Assembly: GCA_002699125.1 (NCBI GenBank)
Contig: PABI01000028.1
Location: 1 to 51,601, forward strand
DNA length: 51,601 bases
From: Anaerolineaceae bacterium
GTDB lineage: Bacteria > Chloroflexota > Anaerolineae > Promineifilales > Promineifilaceae
Direction of reading: 5' to 3'
Translations under genes and position numbers: made by a program
Part shown: positions 1 through 7,858 of the stretch, one piece after another
Layout: the number at the start of each line of letters is the position of its first letter
Position numbering within the stretch: the stretch's first letter is position 1
The notes under the pieces: generated by a model
What the model was told of the DNA's origin: nothing
Databases searched by the model: none
What the model saw: only the letters and a program-made list of their open reading frames with translations

Positions 1-1
1 C

Positions 2-229
2 GTCTTTTTGCGCCAGAAATTGTGGAACAGCAACCGGGAAACGTTTCGTGGGCAGTTTTTATCCAAAGATTCCTTATTTGTCTGGATTCACCGGACACAC
101 GGCCGTCGACGAAAAAAGTACACCACCCTCATGCAAGAAAACCCCTATCCTCATCTGACGTGGATTCACCACCAAACGCCCCGTAAAACAAGGCAGTGGC
201 TAAAGCAAATTTGTCAGAGACCTGGCTGA
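2..229 (+). CDS. Possible 3' end of an unrecognised gene (truncated by the window edge)
   Basis: One frame stays open from base 2 to a TGA at 227-229 (about 75 codons). The product would be very basic and rich in Trp, His and Arg, and I recognise no family. The other two forward frames close at about 160 and 185. The stretch carries one ACGGCCGT at 99-106. It lies directly upstream of a CdiI-like immunity gene in the same direction, so the end of a toxin-bearing protein would be the natural expectation. Nothing in the residues confirms that, and the stretch could be non-coding. Confidence 0.2.
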   Translation, partial: VFLRQKLWNSNRETFRGQFLSKDSLFVWIHRTHGRRRKKYTTLMQENPYPHLTWIHHQTPRKTRQWLKQICQRPG

Positions 230-256
230 ACCTTCCATCACATAAAGGCAAGAAAA

Positions 257-739
257 ATGGATGAAGCAAAATATTTCAAACACGCAAGTGCCTTTAAATA
301 TAACAAGCATTTTGTTATCACCAGCAACGCTAAAACAGAAAAAGCCATTTGGTATTTAAGCAAACCGATCAGACTTTTTACGGTTCATTCAAGTCCAGCA
401 GAAGTAGGAAATGTAGTCCTGACGAGTTTGGAAAGCAGCCAAACCCGCTTGCCAAACTCTCCTTCTCCAACAGATTTGAATCAGCTAATGAACGATCTCT
501 ACCAGATAGCTGGAGCGCCATCGCTTAACACGTTTTTGAAAGATGCGTTGCATTGTGGAATCGGCCGTTCGAATGAAGGAATTGAAATCTCACCAACACA
601 CAACTACGGTGTTGATCATGAGCCTGGTGGATTTGTGTTTAAATTTGAGAATCGAATATTAGTGGCAAATCCGACACCGGAGACATTAGGTCATGCTTTT
701 TTACAGGGATTCGCCGCGTGTACGTCAGTTTACCTGTGA
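257..739 (+). CDS. CdiI-like contact-dependent growth inhibition immunity protein (DUF1436 family)
   Basis: This 160-residue protein resembles the CdiI/DUF1436 immunity family, whose members bind and neutralise the C-terminal toxin of CdiA-type contact-dependent inhibition systems. Family-like features are an N-terminal beta-rich part with a 'SKPIRLFTVHSSPAEVGN' segment around residues 35-52, a central helical stretch, a conserved-looking 'EGIEISPTHN' around 107-116, and a closing 'NPTPETLGHAFLQGF' around 138-152. Length fits the family. The gene is clearly AT-richer than its neighbours and contains no ACGGCCGT, which suggests transfer. No complete toxin gene is visible; at most its 3' end could lie in bases 1-229. 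Assignment is by residue pattern only. Confidence 0.6.
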   Translation: MDEAKYFKHASAFKYNKHFVITSNAKTEKAIWYLSKPIRLFTVHSSPAEVGNVVLTSLESSQTRLPNSPSPTDLNQLMNDLYQIAGAPSLNTFLKDALHCGIGRSNEGIEISPTHNYGVDHEPGGFVFKFENRILVANPTPETLGHAFLQGFAACTSVYL

Positions 740-775
740 AATGCGCATCACCTCAATATTTCAGGATAGTGGTAG

Positions 776-1717
776 TTACTGGAGCAGCAACTTTTGGATG
801 TGGTTGCGGCACCAGTCGCGCCAATCATAATCGTTTTTGCTGTAGGCAACGGCCGTTAACGCCTTGATCATCTCAAACATTTCCAGTCGCTGCTTATCAA
901 CCACCCTGACATAACCCTCACAGAACGCCTCCCATCCCCCAGGCAATACCCGCAAATACCATGACAACAAGGCCAGATCATCTTCCGGCAGCCAGCCGCG
1001 GGCCAGCTCAAAGTCGAAGATGGCCAGGAATTGGATACGGCCGTCTCGCACACAAAAACGCACATTCCCGGCATGTAGATCAAAATGGGTTAATGTGGCT
1101 GGCTCCGTCTCGCCAATCAGCGGCAGGCGCTCTTCCAACCAGACAGTGATGTGCTTTGCCTCTACATCTGAGACATAGCCCAACGCCCCAACACGACTCA
1201 ACATATGCCGCGCTTCTTGCTGTGTGTACAAACGGGCATTATGCAGATGCGGGTTCGGGTGAGCACCGTCTAGAAGACAAAAACGAGGCAAGTCGATCTC
1301 ATGCAAACGTCGCACGGCTTTCCCGGCATTCACCAATGACCCCAACAAACCGGCTTCGGTCTCCGGCTGACTTCGTTGGTAGGCAAGCGGCATCGTAGGA
1401 ATGTCTGCCCCAACAGGAATAAAATCCGCCAAATTTAGCCCTGGCAAATAGCTCACGACGAGCAAGCCATCACCAACCTCCGGCAGCGACAGCAACAACT
1501 GGGGAACTGGTGCTGTGCCCAACTTTTGATGGATCAACCTCAGTGCCGCTTCTTCATTAGCAAAGCGAGACGGTTTACGCGCAAATCGCAAATACGCTTG
1601 TTGGGGTTCTCCCTCTTGAGGAAATAGTGTCACCAGACTGGGTTCCGAAGGGTCACGCACCAGGTCTCGATAACCCTGCGCACAAACAAGCGCCTTTAAC
1701 TCAGCTTCATCAACCAC
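776..1717 (-). CDS. Aminoglycoside phosphotransferase-family kinase (APH/choline kinase fold)
   Basis: A 313-residue cytoplasmic kinase of the APH superfamily (PF01636). The catalytic loop 'THFDLHAGNV' near residue 210 matches the H-x-D-x-H-x-x-N Brenner motif, and 'IFDFELARG' near 233 supplies the metal-binding Asp. The substrate cannot be read from sequence; the family includes aminoglycoside, homoserine, choline and macrolide kinases. The start is GTG at 1717-1715, preceded on the minus strand by GAGGA at suitable distance; an ATG just upstream is out of frame. It is the last gene of a minus-strand set with an ABC exporter and a 72-residue protein, with only about 41 bases between it and the preceding gene. 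Export plus kinase could suggest self-protection against a small molecule, but that is inference. Confidence 0.85.
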   Translation of the reverse strand: MVDEAELKALVCAQGYRDLVRDPSEPSLVTLFPQEGEPQQAYLRFARKPSRFANEEAALRLIHQKLGTAPVPQLLLSLPEVGDGLLVVSYLPGLNLADFIPVGADIPTMPLAYQRSQPETEAGLLGSLVNAGKAVRRLHEIDLPRFCLLDGAHPNPHLHNARLYTQQEARHMLSRVGALGYVSDVEAKHITVWLEERLPLIGETEPATLTHFDLHAGNVRFCVRDGRIQFLAIFDFELARGWLPEDDLALLSWYLRVLPGGWEAFCEGYVRVVDKQRLEMFEMIKALTAVAYSKNDYDWRDWCRNHIQKLLLQ

Positions 1718-1758
1718 ATCACATTTTCCTCACGAATCCGGTCTATAAATTGCCCTAA

Positions 1759-1977
1759 CTATTGAACCGTGCCCATCTCATCGAGCTGAAGCGTTTCCTC
1801 GCCGTCCGTTGTTTGCAGGGTGAGCCGCCACGTTTTGAGTTCAAAGCGAAATTCTTGGAGCTCTTCCTGTTCGGTTTTAGCATTGTAGACAAGGTGACCC
1901 CAAACGGCCGTTTCATCTCGCCCTCTCAATCGCAAACTCGCCTCATGCCAGCGACAATAATAAACCAGTGGCTTCAT
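1759..1977 (-). CDS. Small unknown protein, translationally coupled to the ABC exporter
   Basis: A 72-residue protein I do not recognise. It has no membrane segment; it starts with '[19 protein letters not shown]' and looks like a small beta-rich domain with alternating hydrophobic and charged residues ('[17 protein letters not shown]'). Its ATG overlaps the stop codon of the ABC transporter gene as ATGA (1974-1977), a classic sign of translational coupling and the main reason to accept it as real. It contains one ACGGCCGT read as 'ETAV'. It lies between an exporter and an APH-like kinase, so it may be an accessory part of that unit. Confidence 0.65.
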   Translation of the reverse strand: MKPLVYYCRWHEASLRLRGRDETAVWGHLVYNAKTEQEELQEFRFELKTWRLTLQTTDGEETLQLDEMGTVQ

Positions 1978-3737
1978 GCTTCGATCGCCTCGTACTGCTC
2001 AAAGATGCGTCGATAGGCCAACGAACGGGTCATCAGCTCCTCATGCGTGCCGACGGCTTCCATCTGCCCCTTGCGCATTACCACCACCTTATCTGCCCAG
2101 CGAATCTGGGACAGCCGGTGGGTGATCAAAATGGTGGTCTGGTTGGCGGCGGCGCGTACAATCGCCTGCTGAATCTGGTCTTCCGTGGCGCTGTCTACCG
2201 CGCTGGTGGAATCATCCAAAATGAGGATGCGTGGTCGGGTGAGAAAAGCACGCGCCAGCGCCAGCCGCTGCCGCTGCCCGCCGGAAAGCGTCACGCCGCG
2301 CTCGCCAATCACCGTTTCATAGCCGTCCTTAAAGTTCAGGATGAAGTCGTGAGCCTGGGCTGCTTTGGCCGCCTCTTCGATCATCTCCTGCGTCGCGCCG
2401 GGGCAGCCAAAAGCAATGTTCTCCCCGACAGTGCGCGAAAAGAGGAAGACGTCTTGCTCAATAATAGAGATTTGCTGCCGCAAGGCCGCCAGGTTCCAGT
2501 CACGCACGTCGATGCCATCTAGGAGGAGACGGCCGTTTGTCACATCGTACGTCCGGTTAATCAGCTTGGCCAAGGTGCTTTTGCCCGATCCCGTCTGGCC
2601 CACAATGGCCACCGTCTGCCCTGGCTCAATGCTAAAATCAATGTCTTGCAGCACCGGCGACTCGGCTACATAGCCAAACGTCACGTTGTCAAATCGTACG
2701 GCGCCCTTAATTTGTGCCTGATGGCCCGCCACGTTTTCATCAAGCAGCGTTTCCCTATTCATCAATTCCAAAATGCGGCGCGCTCCGGCCAGGCCCAGCG
2801 AAACGCGCGAATAGGCCAGCAAGGAAATAAACGTGGGAAAACCAAACAGGGCCATCAGCCCCATGTAGCCCACCACGTCCCCCACGGCAATTTCGCCCAA
2901 CTGGAACAGATAGAGCGCGTGCATAAAGCCAATTCCCTGGGTAATGCCCAGCAGCAGCAGGGGCAAAAAGCGGGCTTCAATCTTGCCCTGCTCTACGGCC
3001 GCATCCCGGTAATCAGCGGCATTGTTGTTAAACAGGCCAATTTCCTGCACTTCCTGGGCCGTGCTTTTAACCAGCTCAATGCCGTCGATGGCTTCAGCGA
3101 GACGGCCGTTCATACTGCCAAACGCCTGCCTTACCCGGTCGGCCACCCCTTGCAGCACCTTCAAATAGCGGATCACCGCCAACACATACGTCACAATAAA
3201 AAACAATGGGGCTACTGCCAACTGTGGATGATAACTCGGGGCAACCAGCAGCGGCATAATCATAAAATTGGCCGAGCCAGCCACCAGATTCACCCCAGGA
3301 TTCATGAGCAAATTGACCTCATGGACATCATTTGTGGCGCGGGCCATCGTGTCACCCACAGGCTGCGAATCGTGGAAAGCCGTACTTTTGCCCAACAAAC
3401 TCACGTACAGTTCGTCCCGCATATCCCGCTCCAGCCGCTCGCCCATCACCGCGCTGGAAAAATTGCGCCCCAGCTGCAACACGGCCCGCACCGATTGGCT
3501 GATCACAACGCCAATGGCCATCCAGCCGATGGTGCCCAAATTGGCTGGCGTTTCTAAAGCCGCATCAAATGCCCTGCCGATGAGCACCGGCACCACCGCT
3601 GCCAGCGCGGCATTACCAAATGCCCCGATGAACATGCTTGCAATTAATAATTTATGATGAGAAAGATGGGATAAAACCCAGCGAGTAGTGGTACTTTTGT
3701 CAGTGTGGTGTGATCTATTAACGTCAAATTCACTCAA
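1974..3737 (-). CDS. ABC transporter, fused permease and ATP-binding protein (MsbA/MDR-type exporter half)
   Basis: This 587-residue protein has an N-terminal six-helix exporter domain (about residues 25-320) followed by a nucleotide-binding domain. Walker A is 'GQTGSGKST' near 377, the signature is '[15 protein letters not shown]' near 482, and Walker B is '[12 protein letters not shown]' near 505, followed by the switch His in 'ITHRLSQ'. It should act as a homo- or heterodimer in the cytoplasmic membrane exporting lipids, drugs or peptides; the substrate is unknown. The start appears to be TTG at 3737-3735, as no in-frame ATG lies near; an ATG a few bases upstream is out of frame. Its stop overlaps the next gene (ATGA). 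It is divergent from the adenylate-kinase-like gene. Confidence 0.9.
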   Translation of the reverse strand: MSEFDVNRSHHTDKSTTTRWVLSHLSHHKLLIASMFIGAFGNAALAAVVPVLIGRAFDAALETPANLGTIGWMAIGVVISQSVRAVLQLGRNFSSAVMGERLERDMRDELYVSLLGKSTAFHDSQPVGDTMARATNDVHEVNLLMNPGVNLVAGSANFMIMPLLVAPSYHPQLAVAPLFFIVTYVLAVIRYLKVLQGVADRVRQAFGSMNGRLAEAIDGIELVKSTAQEVQEIGLFNNNAADYRDAAVEQGKIEARFLPLLLLGITQGIGFMHALYLFQLGEIAVGDVVGYMGLMALFGFPTFISLLAYSRVSLGLAGARRILELMNRETLLDENVAGHQAQIKGAVRFDNVTFGYVAESPVLQDIDFSIEPGQTVAIVGQTGSGKSTLAKLINRTYDVTNGRLLLDGIDVRDWNLAALRQQISIIEQDVFLFSRTVGENIAFGCPGATQEMIEEAAKAAQAHDFILNFKDGYETVIGERGVTLSGGQRQRLALARAFLTRPRILILDDSTSAVDSATEDQIQQAIVRAAANQTTILITHRLSQIRWADKVVVMRKGQMEAVGTHEELMTRSLAYRRIFEQYEAIEA

Positions 3738-3996
3738 AATTTCATCTCTTTGCTTTAGGATGAAACCAACAAAATTTGTCTGATCTGTTGTCTAAAAGAA
3801 CAATTTTTATTGGGTTCCAGGCAACAATCAAATTGTTCATATACTGGTAGTTTCTATGAGCATTCAAAACTCTTTATTAAATGAAAGTAGCTGGCCATCA
3901 TCCTTGATTTCCATTCCAACGGAAATCCATTATCGCACACAGCAAACTTTTAAGCATCCAGATAAATTGATTCGCCCTTGGGAGGGCACAATCAAC

Positions 3997-4590
3997 ATGA
4001 AACGTGTACTTATCATTGGCTCAAGTGGTTCTGGTAAATCCACACTTGCCCGTCAACTCGGAGCCAGATTAGAACTACCAGTAATCCACTTAGATCGCCA
4101 CTATTGGCATCCTGGTTGGGTTGGCACCCCCAATGTCGAATGGCAAAAAACCGTGGCCCAACTGGTTCAGCGGGAAAGCTGGATCATGGACGGCAATTAC
4201 CGCAATACTTTGCAAATGCGTTTAAACGCTGCCGATACGGTTGTGTTTTTGGATTTACCCCCATGGATTTGCGCCGTGCGCGCCATTAAGCGCCGCATTC
4301 AGTACCGCAACCGGCCACGCCCCGATATTGCCGATGGCTGCAAAGAACCGCTCTTCGATCCCCAACTTTTCCAGTTTATTCGCCACGTTTTGAATTATCC
4401 CGACAGAGCGAAACCGTATGTGATGAATCAGTTGGCCGGGATTGCCAATGAGAAGCACGTTGTGCTTTTGCAATCGACAAAAGATGTCAATAATTTTCTG
4501 AGTGCTCCCCTGGATTTCCCTTCTCTGAACTTGATCCGCAGCAGCAACCTGGCCCAGATGCCCCAAATAGCCCGTATCCCCCTGGACTAA
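3997..4590 (+). CDS. Topology-modulation / adenylate-kinase-like P-loop protein
   Basis: A 197-residue P-loop protein of the FlaR/topology-modulation group of adenylate-kinase-like proteins. The N-terminus is '[18 protein letters not shown]' with the Walker A motif. It is followed by 'HLDRHYWHPGW' and 'ESWIMDGNYRNTLQMRL', both typical of this group, and a lid-like Arg-rich stretch 'RRIQYRNRPRP'. Family function is poorly defined, probably nucleotide or small-molecule phosphorylation. The reading frame is open from an ATG at 3856, but I take ATG 3997: it has GGAGGG at 3981-3986 and begins exactly where family members begin, whereas the 47 extra residues look non-coding. No ACGGCCGT copy is present. 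It converges on thpR with only 9 bases between the stops. Confidence 0.8.
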   Translation: MKRVLIIGSSGSGKSTLARQLGARLELPVIHLDRHYWHPGWVGTPNVEWQKTVAQLVQRESWIMDGNYRNTLQMRLNAADTVVFLDLPPWICAVRAIKRRIQYRNRPRPDIADGCKEPLFDPQLFQFIRHVLNYPDRAKPYVMNQLAGIANEKHVVLLQSTKDVNNFLSAPLDFPSLNLIRSSNLAQMPQIARIPLD

Positions 4591-4599
4591 TGCGGAACA

Positions 4600-5163
4600 C
4601 TAAATAAGCTGAGCCGAGTAACGCACAGTGTAAACAGCCCCAGACGGCCGTAACTCGCTCTGCACCAACTGAACGGCCGTTACCCCAAAATCCAGCTCCG
4701 CCAATACAACATCCCAATTGAGCGCCTGAACCTGCCGCGAATCCTTTACCCGCCCTAGCGTGACATGTGGACTAAACGGCCGTTTCTCCCGCGCCCAACC
4801 CAACTCAACGATACGATCTTCCAGCTCCACCTGCATCGCCTGCAACACGGCTAAATCCCCGTCCAGTCCGGCCCACACCACACGCGGCCGTTTGCGGCTG
4901 GGGAACGCCCCCACACCGTTCAAATGCAAACGAAAGGCTGAATGCTGGCTCGTAAGCTGGGCTAGTTGGTCTTGTAGGTCGGGGAGTTGGGCAACGGCCG
5001 TATCCCCCAAAAAGCGCAGCGTCAGGTGCAATTGTTCCGGTTTCACCCAGCGCACCGCTTTATGGGGCAGCCGCTGCCCCATTTTTGCTGCCGTCTCCAG
5101 CAGCACTTTCTTCACCGCTTCCGGTAAATCGATGGCAATGAACAAACGAATCTTTTCGTTCAT
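4600..5163 (-). CDS. thpR: RNA 2',3'-cyclic phosphodiesterase (2'-5' RNA ligase family)
   Basis: A 187-residue member of the 2H phosphoesterase superfamily. Both catalytic H-x-T motifs are present: 'LHLTLRF' with His46/Thr48 and 'PHVTLGR' with His133/Thr135. The spacing and length match bacterial ThpR/LigT, which opens 2',3'-cyclic phosphates on RNA and in vitro also ligates tRNA halves with a 2'-5' bond. The protein is soluble. The gene is dense in the ACGGCCGT octamer (four copies), so it belongs to the long-resident part of the genome. It is followed on the same strand by nothing close; the UbiA-like gene lies 47 bases upstream of it and may be cotranscribed. Confidence 0.88.
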   Translation of the reverse strand: MNEKIRLFIAIDLPEAVKKVLLETAAKMGQRLPHKAVRWVKPEQLHLTLRFLGDTAVAQLPDLQDQLAQLTSQHSAFRLHLNGVGAFPSRKRPRVVWAGLDGDLAVLQAMQVELEDRIVELGWAREKRPFSPHVTLGRVKDSRQVQALNWDVVLAELDFGVTAVQLVQSELRPSGAVYTVRYSAQLI

Positions 5164-5210
5164 GGTCCCATTTTACCTGATTCATTTAGGACGGGCAGTC
5201 CTGTCTCTGG

Positions 5211-6230
5211 TTATGATTTGCTCGGCTTGCTGGCGGACTGCCACTCCTGTTCAGCAAGCGAGTCAGCGGTGAAGAGCGGAAGCGCAAAGGCAAGAAGGAT
5301 AGTCCAGCGACTGAGGGGATCGATTTGGGGGAGAACGGCCGTAAACAGCAACAACAGCATTAAAATATTGTGCGCCATCAACCACGGCGTCATTTGCGCC
5401 AGGGGAATTTTAAACCGGGTCACTTGCCACAGATAGACAAAACAGACAATCGACAATAGTTGCAGCACAATATTTAAAACGACCGGATCTTCACCCGGAC
5501 CAAGCGGAAACTTGTCAATCACAGGCAAAATCAACGCCAAAGCGTTTAGGACAAGCTGCCAGAAGAGGGCGTATATTTGCAGGCGGGCAGGAATGTAGAA
5601 ACGGCCGTCTGGCAACGGCCGGGCCCTCAGCCAAATCGCCGTCGTTTGCGCCCCAAACGCGTAATCATTGGCCAAATCACGCAGGCTGCCGTTGATGCCG
5701 TTCACCAGCAAAATGTAGACAATGATAAATCCGGCCGCCACCCAGGTCTGCTCAGTTGGCTGCCCCACCACAGCAGCGCCAAACAGCAGCAGAGCCGCCC
5801 AGCTGGAACCCTGTACCAAATCGGTGAGCGGCGGCAGCGGGCTGCGCTTTCCCCCAAAATTGTAAATGGCCATTGCCACCACCGCCCAGCACAACCAGAG
5901 CAGGGAACGGCCGTTTCCACCCAATGCCCACCACAAAAGCAGCAAAATGGGCAGCTGCCCCACCACCCAGAACCTCACCTGCCGCACCGTCACCAGCTCT
6001 CGCACCAACGGATAATCGGCCCGCGATGGCTGAGTTTGGTCCAGCGGCAAATCAATGAGATCGTTGAGCAGATAAGCAAACAGGTGGAAGGAAACGGCCG
6101 TTGCCAGCAGCCCCCAAATTTGCCACCCTGTCACCACCCCGGCTGCTATTCCGGCACCAATGAGAGGCAGAACGGCCGTGTAGCCAAAAATCGCCGTATG
6201 CCCCAACCGAAACCAATCCCGCGCTTTCAT
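5211..6230 (-). CDS. UbiA-type prenyltransferase
   Basis: A 339-residue integral membrane protein with about eight to nine hydrophobic helices. The first Asp-rich motif is 'NDLIDLPLD' (Asn56, Asp57, Asp60, Asp64), followed by 'PSRADYPLVRE'. The second Asp-rich region is 'LRDLANDYAFGAQTT'. These are hallmarks of UbiA-superfamily enzymes, which transfer an isoprenoid diphosphate onto an aromatic or other acceptor. The acceptor cannot be told; menaquinone-, chlorophyll- or lipid-type roles are all possible. I choose ATG 6230-6228, because the upstream 19-codon extension would run through the rho-independent terminator of the preceding gene. TATAAT lies only 7 bases before this ATG on the minus strand, so a very short or leaderless transcript is conceivable. 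Confidence 0.8.
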   Translation of the reverse strand: MKARDWFRLGHTAIFGYTAVLPLIGAGIAAGVVTGWQIWGLLATAVSFHLFAYLLNDLIDLPLDQTQPSRADYPLVRELVTVRQVRFWVVGQLPILLLLWWALGGNGRSLLWLCWAVVAMAIYNFGGKRSPLPPLTDLVQGSSWAALLLFGAAVVGQPTEQTWVAAGFIIVYILLVNGINGSLRDLANDYAFGAQTTAIWLRARPLPDGRFYIPARLQIYALFWQLVLNALALILPVIDKFPLGPGEDPVVLNIVLQLLSIVCFVYLWQVTRFKIPLAQMTPWLMAHNILMLLLLFTAVLPQIDPLSRWTILLAFALPLFTADSLAEQEWQSASKPSKS

Positions 6231-6248
6231 CCGGCAAATTATAGCAAC

Positions 6249-6283
6249 AAAAAAGCCCGCACCGGTTACCCAATGCGGACTTT
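6249..6283 (-). terminator. Rho-independent terminator after the site-2 protease gene
   Basis: On the minus strand AAAGTCCGCA (6283-6274) pairs with TGCGGGCTTT (6261-6252) over ten base pairs, one of them G-T, with a 12-base loop and a run of six T. It sits between the protease gene and the UbiA-like gene, both minus strand, and so separates two transcripts. Confidence 0.8.
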
Positions 6284-6302
6284 CCAATTTTCACTGATTA
6301 CC

Positions 6303-6364
6303 GGGCGAGGCAGGTGGAGATAAGGTGTTTTGTTGAGCAAAAGCTCTATCCACCTGCCTTGCCC
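6303..6364. repeat. Long inverted repeat, 16-bp stem
   Basis: Bases 6303-6318 (GGGCGAGGCAGGTGGA) pair with 6349-6364 over 16 base pairs, with one G-T. An inner GAGC-AAAA-GCTC hairpin lies within the 30-base loop. It starts 17 bases past the stop of the site-2 protease gene and has no T-run, so it is not a standard terminator; the real terminator follows it. It may be a dispersed palindromic unit or an RNA-stabilising 3' element. Confidence 0.7.
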
Positions 6365-6380
6365 CTACTGCTCATCACGA

Positions 6381-7493
6381 TCAGGCCGACTGTACTCTGG
6401 GGAACAATTCCGGTCGCATGGCCGCCATGCGCAGCATCTGCCGAATGTGCCGGTTTGAGATGACGCCAACGATACGGCCGTATTCCACCACTGGCAGCGC
6501 GCTCAAGCCTTCATGGCTCATCCGCTGCTGCACGTCATATAAATCGGCCGTGGGCGAAACTGGCTCCACATCCTGAGCCATCGTCGCCGCCACCGTCTGG
6601 TTTGAACTGCCCTGCTGCAACGCCGCCATTAAGCGCTCGTTATCTAAAAAGCCCACGTAGCTATCAAACTGGGCAACCGGAAAGTCCGTTACGCCCCGCG
6701 CCATCCAGTTGGCCACATCGTGCAAGCTGTCATCCGGTCGCAAAATTGGTACCCGGTTGGAATAAGCTTGCTGCACCGTGTAGCCGCGCAGGCGCTGGCG
6801 AAACTTCACCATCTGCCCTTCCTGGGTCGCCCCGGAGAAGATAAAAATGGCGATGAGTACGCTAAAGAATTGGCCATTAAATAAACCATACAGACCAAAC
6901 AACACCGCCAAACCTCGCCCCAACGACACGGCGATGCTGGTCGCCCTACCATAATCCAGCTTCATAGCCAACGCCGAGCGCAAGACACGCCCCCCGTCCA
7001 TGGGAAAAGCCGGAATCATATTAAAGACGGCCAAAATGACGTTGTAGAAAAAGATATAAGAGAAAAGTGCGCCAAGCGTCAGCGAAATGCCGCTGGTGAG
7101 TGGATTGGTGAGGGATAGGCCAAACAGTACGGCCGTTCCGCCCATCAAAATAGCCAGGGCCACGTTCACTGCCGGTCCTGCCAGAGCAATGACAAATTCC
7201 TGTATCGGCTTGTCCGGCATGTTGCGCAGCTGAGCTACGCCACCAATCGGCAGCAAGACAATGCGCTCAACCGGCACGCCATAGTGCAGGGCGGCAAAGC
7301 TATGCCCTAGTTCATGCAGCGTTACCAGCACAAAAAGCAGCGAAATGGCAATGACACCAAACAGCGCCCCGGCCAGACCCCCACCGCCCAATACGCCAAA
7401 CTGAAACGCTGCCCAAACCAAAATCAAAGGGAATGTCAGGTGCAAACGAATATCAATTCCGCGTACAGAAAACAGTTTCAACGAGCTGTTCAT
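6381..7493 (-). CDS. Site-2 protease family (M50) membrane metalloprotease with C-terminal CBS pair
   Basis: A 370-residue intramembrane zinc protease of the SpoIVFB-like group. Zinc ligands are in 'TLHELGHSFAALHYG' (His60, Glu61, His64) and 'IPAFPMDGGRVLRS' (Asp166). The first 220 residues hold about six membrane helices. The C-terminal about 130 residues form two CBS repeats ('LRPDDSLHDVANWM...', 'VSPTADLYDVQQRM...'), which in this family bind adenine nucleotides and regulate proteolysis. The substrate is unknown; members cleave membrane-bound anti-sigma factors or precursor proteins. AAAGGAAG precedes the ATG at about 8 bases. It is followed by a long inverted repeat and a rho-independent terminator. 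Confidence 0.9.
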   Translation of the reverse strand: MNSSLKLFSVRGIDIRLHLTFPLILVWAAFQFGVLGGGGLAGALFGVIAISLLFVLVTLHELGHSFAALHYGVPVERIVLLPIGGVAQLRNMPDKPIQEFVIALAGPAVNVALAILMGGTAVLFGLSLTNPLTSGISLTLGALFSYIFFYNVILAVFNMIPAFPMDGGRVLRSALAMKLDYGRATSIAVSLGRGLAVLFGLYGLFNGQFFSVLIAIFIFSGATQEGQMVKFRQRLRGYTVQQAYSNRVPILRPDDSLHDVANWMARGVTDFPVAQFDSYVGFLDNERLMAALQQGSSNQTVAATMAQDVEPVSPTADLYDVQQRMSHEGLSALPVVEYGRIVGVISNRHIRQMLRMAAMRPELFPRVQSA

Positions 7494-7652
7494 GTTCTAC
7501 TTCCTTTAAGTTTGCGAGAAACCCAATCCTTTTCCAGTGATGTCAATGAGTTTCTCAAAAACAGAGAGGTTTCTCTCTGGTAATTTTTGTCAAGTTATTG
7601 TCTAGTTTAGTAAGAAATTGTTTAAATGGTGTTAACAACGGATTAAGGCAAC

Positions 7653-7733
7653 ATGAATGCGCTGTCTGTTGCTGCTCGTCAGGCCGTTCAGACCACCTTC
7701 ACTCCTGTGCACCCCAAATCCATCGCCGTGTGA
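7653..7733 (+). CDS. Possible 26-residue small ORF or leader peptide
   Basis: In the 365-base gap between two divergently arranged genes, ATG 7653 is preceded by AAGG at a short distance and opens a 26-codon frame (MNALSVAARQAVQ, then TTFTPVHPKSIAV) ending in TGA 7731-7733. Its stop lies inside the CRP-type palindrome. The rest of the gap (7494-7652, AT-rich) shows nothing else I can name. There is no homology support; the frame could be chance. Confidence 0.25.
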   Translation: MNALSVAARQAVQTTFTPVHPKSIAV

Positions 7734-7744
7734 AATATCTCACA
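7729..7744. promoter_or_regulatory. CRP-type binding site TGTGA-N6-TCACA
   Basis: Bases 7729-7733 TGTGA and 7740-7744 TCACA form a perfect ten-of-ten match to the CRP consensus palindrome with the canonical 6-base spacer (AATATC). Its centre is about 122 bases before the DUF3307 start. A Crp/Fnr regulator that keeps the cAMP-pocket-like 'FGELAVIDGLPRSATA' is encoded 1 kb downstream, so it is the obvious candidate to bind. I could not place a convincing -10/-35 pair. Confidence 0.6.
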
Positions 7745-7858
7745 GCGGGTCAATGAATCATCTTGTATTGTGTTAGTAGATGCCAAAACAGACCAGTGTC
7801 AGCACAAAAAAAGCTGCTTGGCAAATGCTTTATTGACCATCGTATCGGGAGGTAGCAC

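Noticed and set aside
2646..3557. Open frame of 303 codons on the plus strand
   Set aside because: Antisense to the transmembrane part of the ABC exporter; rich in His/Gln with no family resemblance.
3856..3996. N-terminal extension of the adenylate-kinase-like protein from ATG 3856
   Set aside because: The 47 residues resemble no part of the family, and a proper GGAGGG ribosome site precedes ATG 3997.
6231..6287. Upstream start for the UbiA-like gene
   Set aside because: The extra codons coincide with the terminator stem and T-run of the preceding gene.
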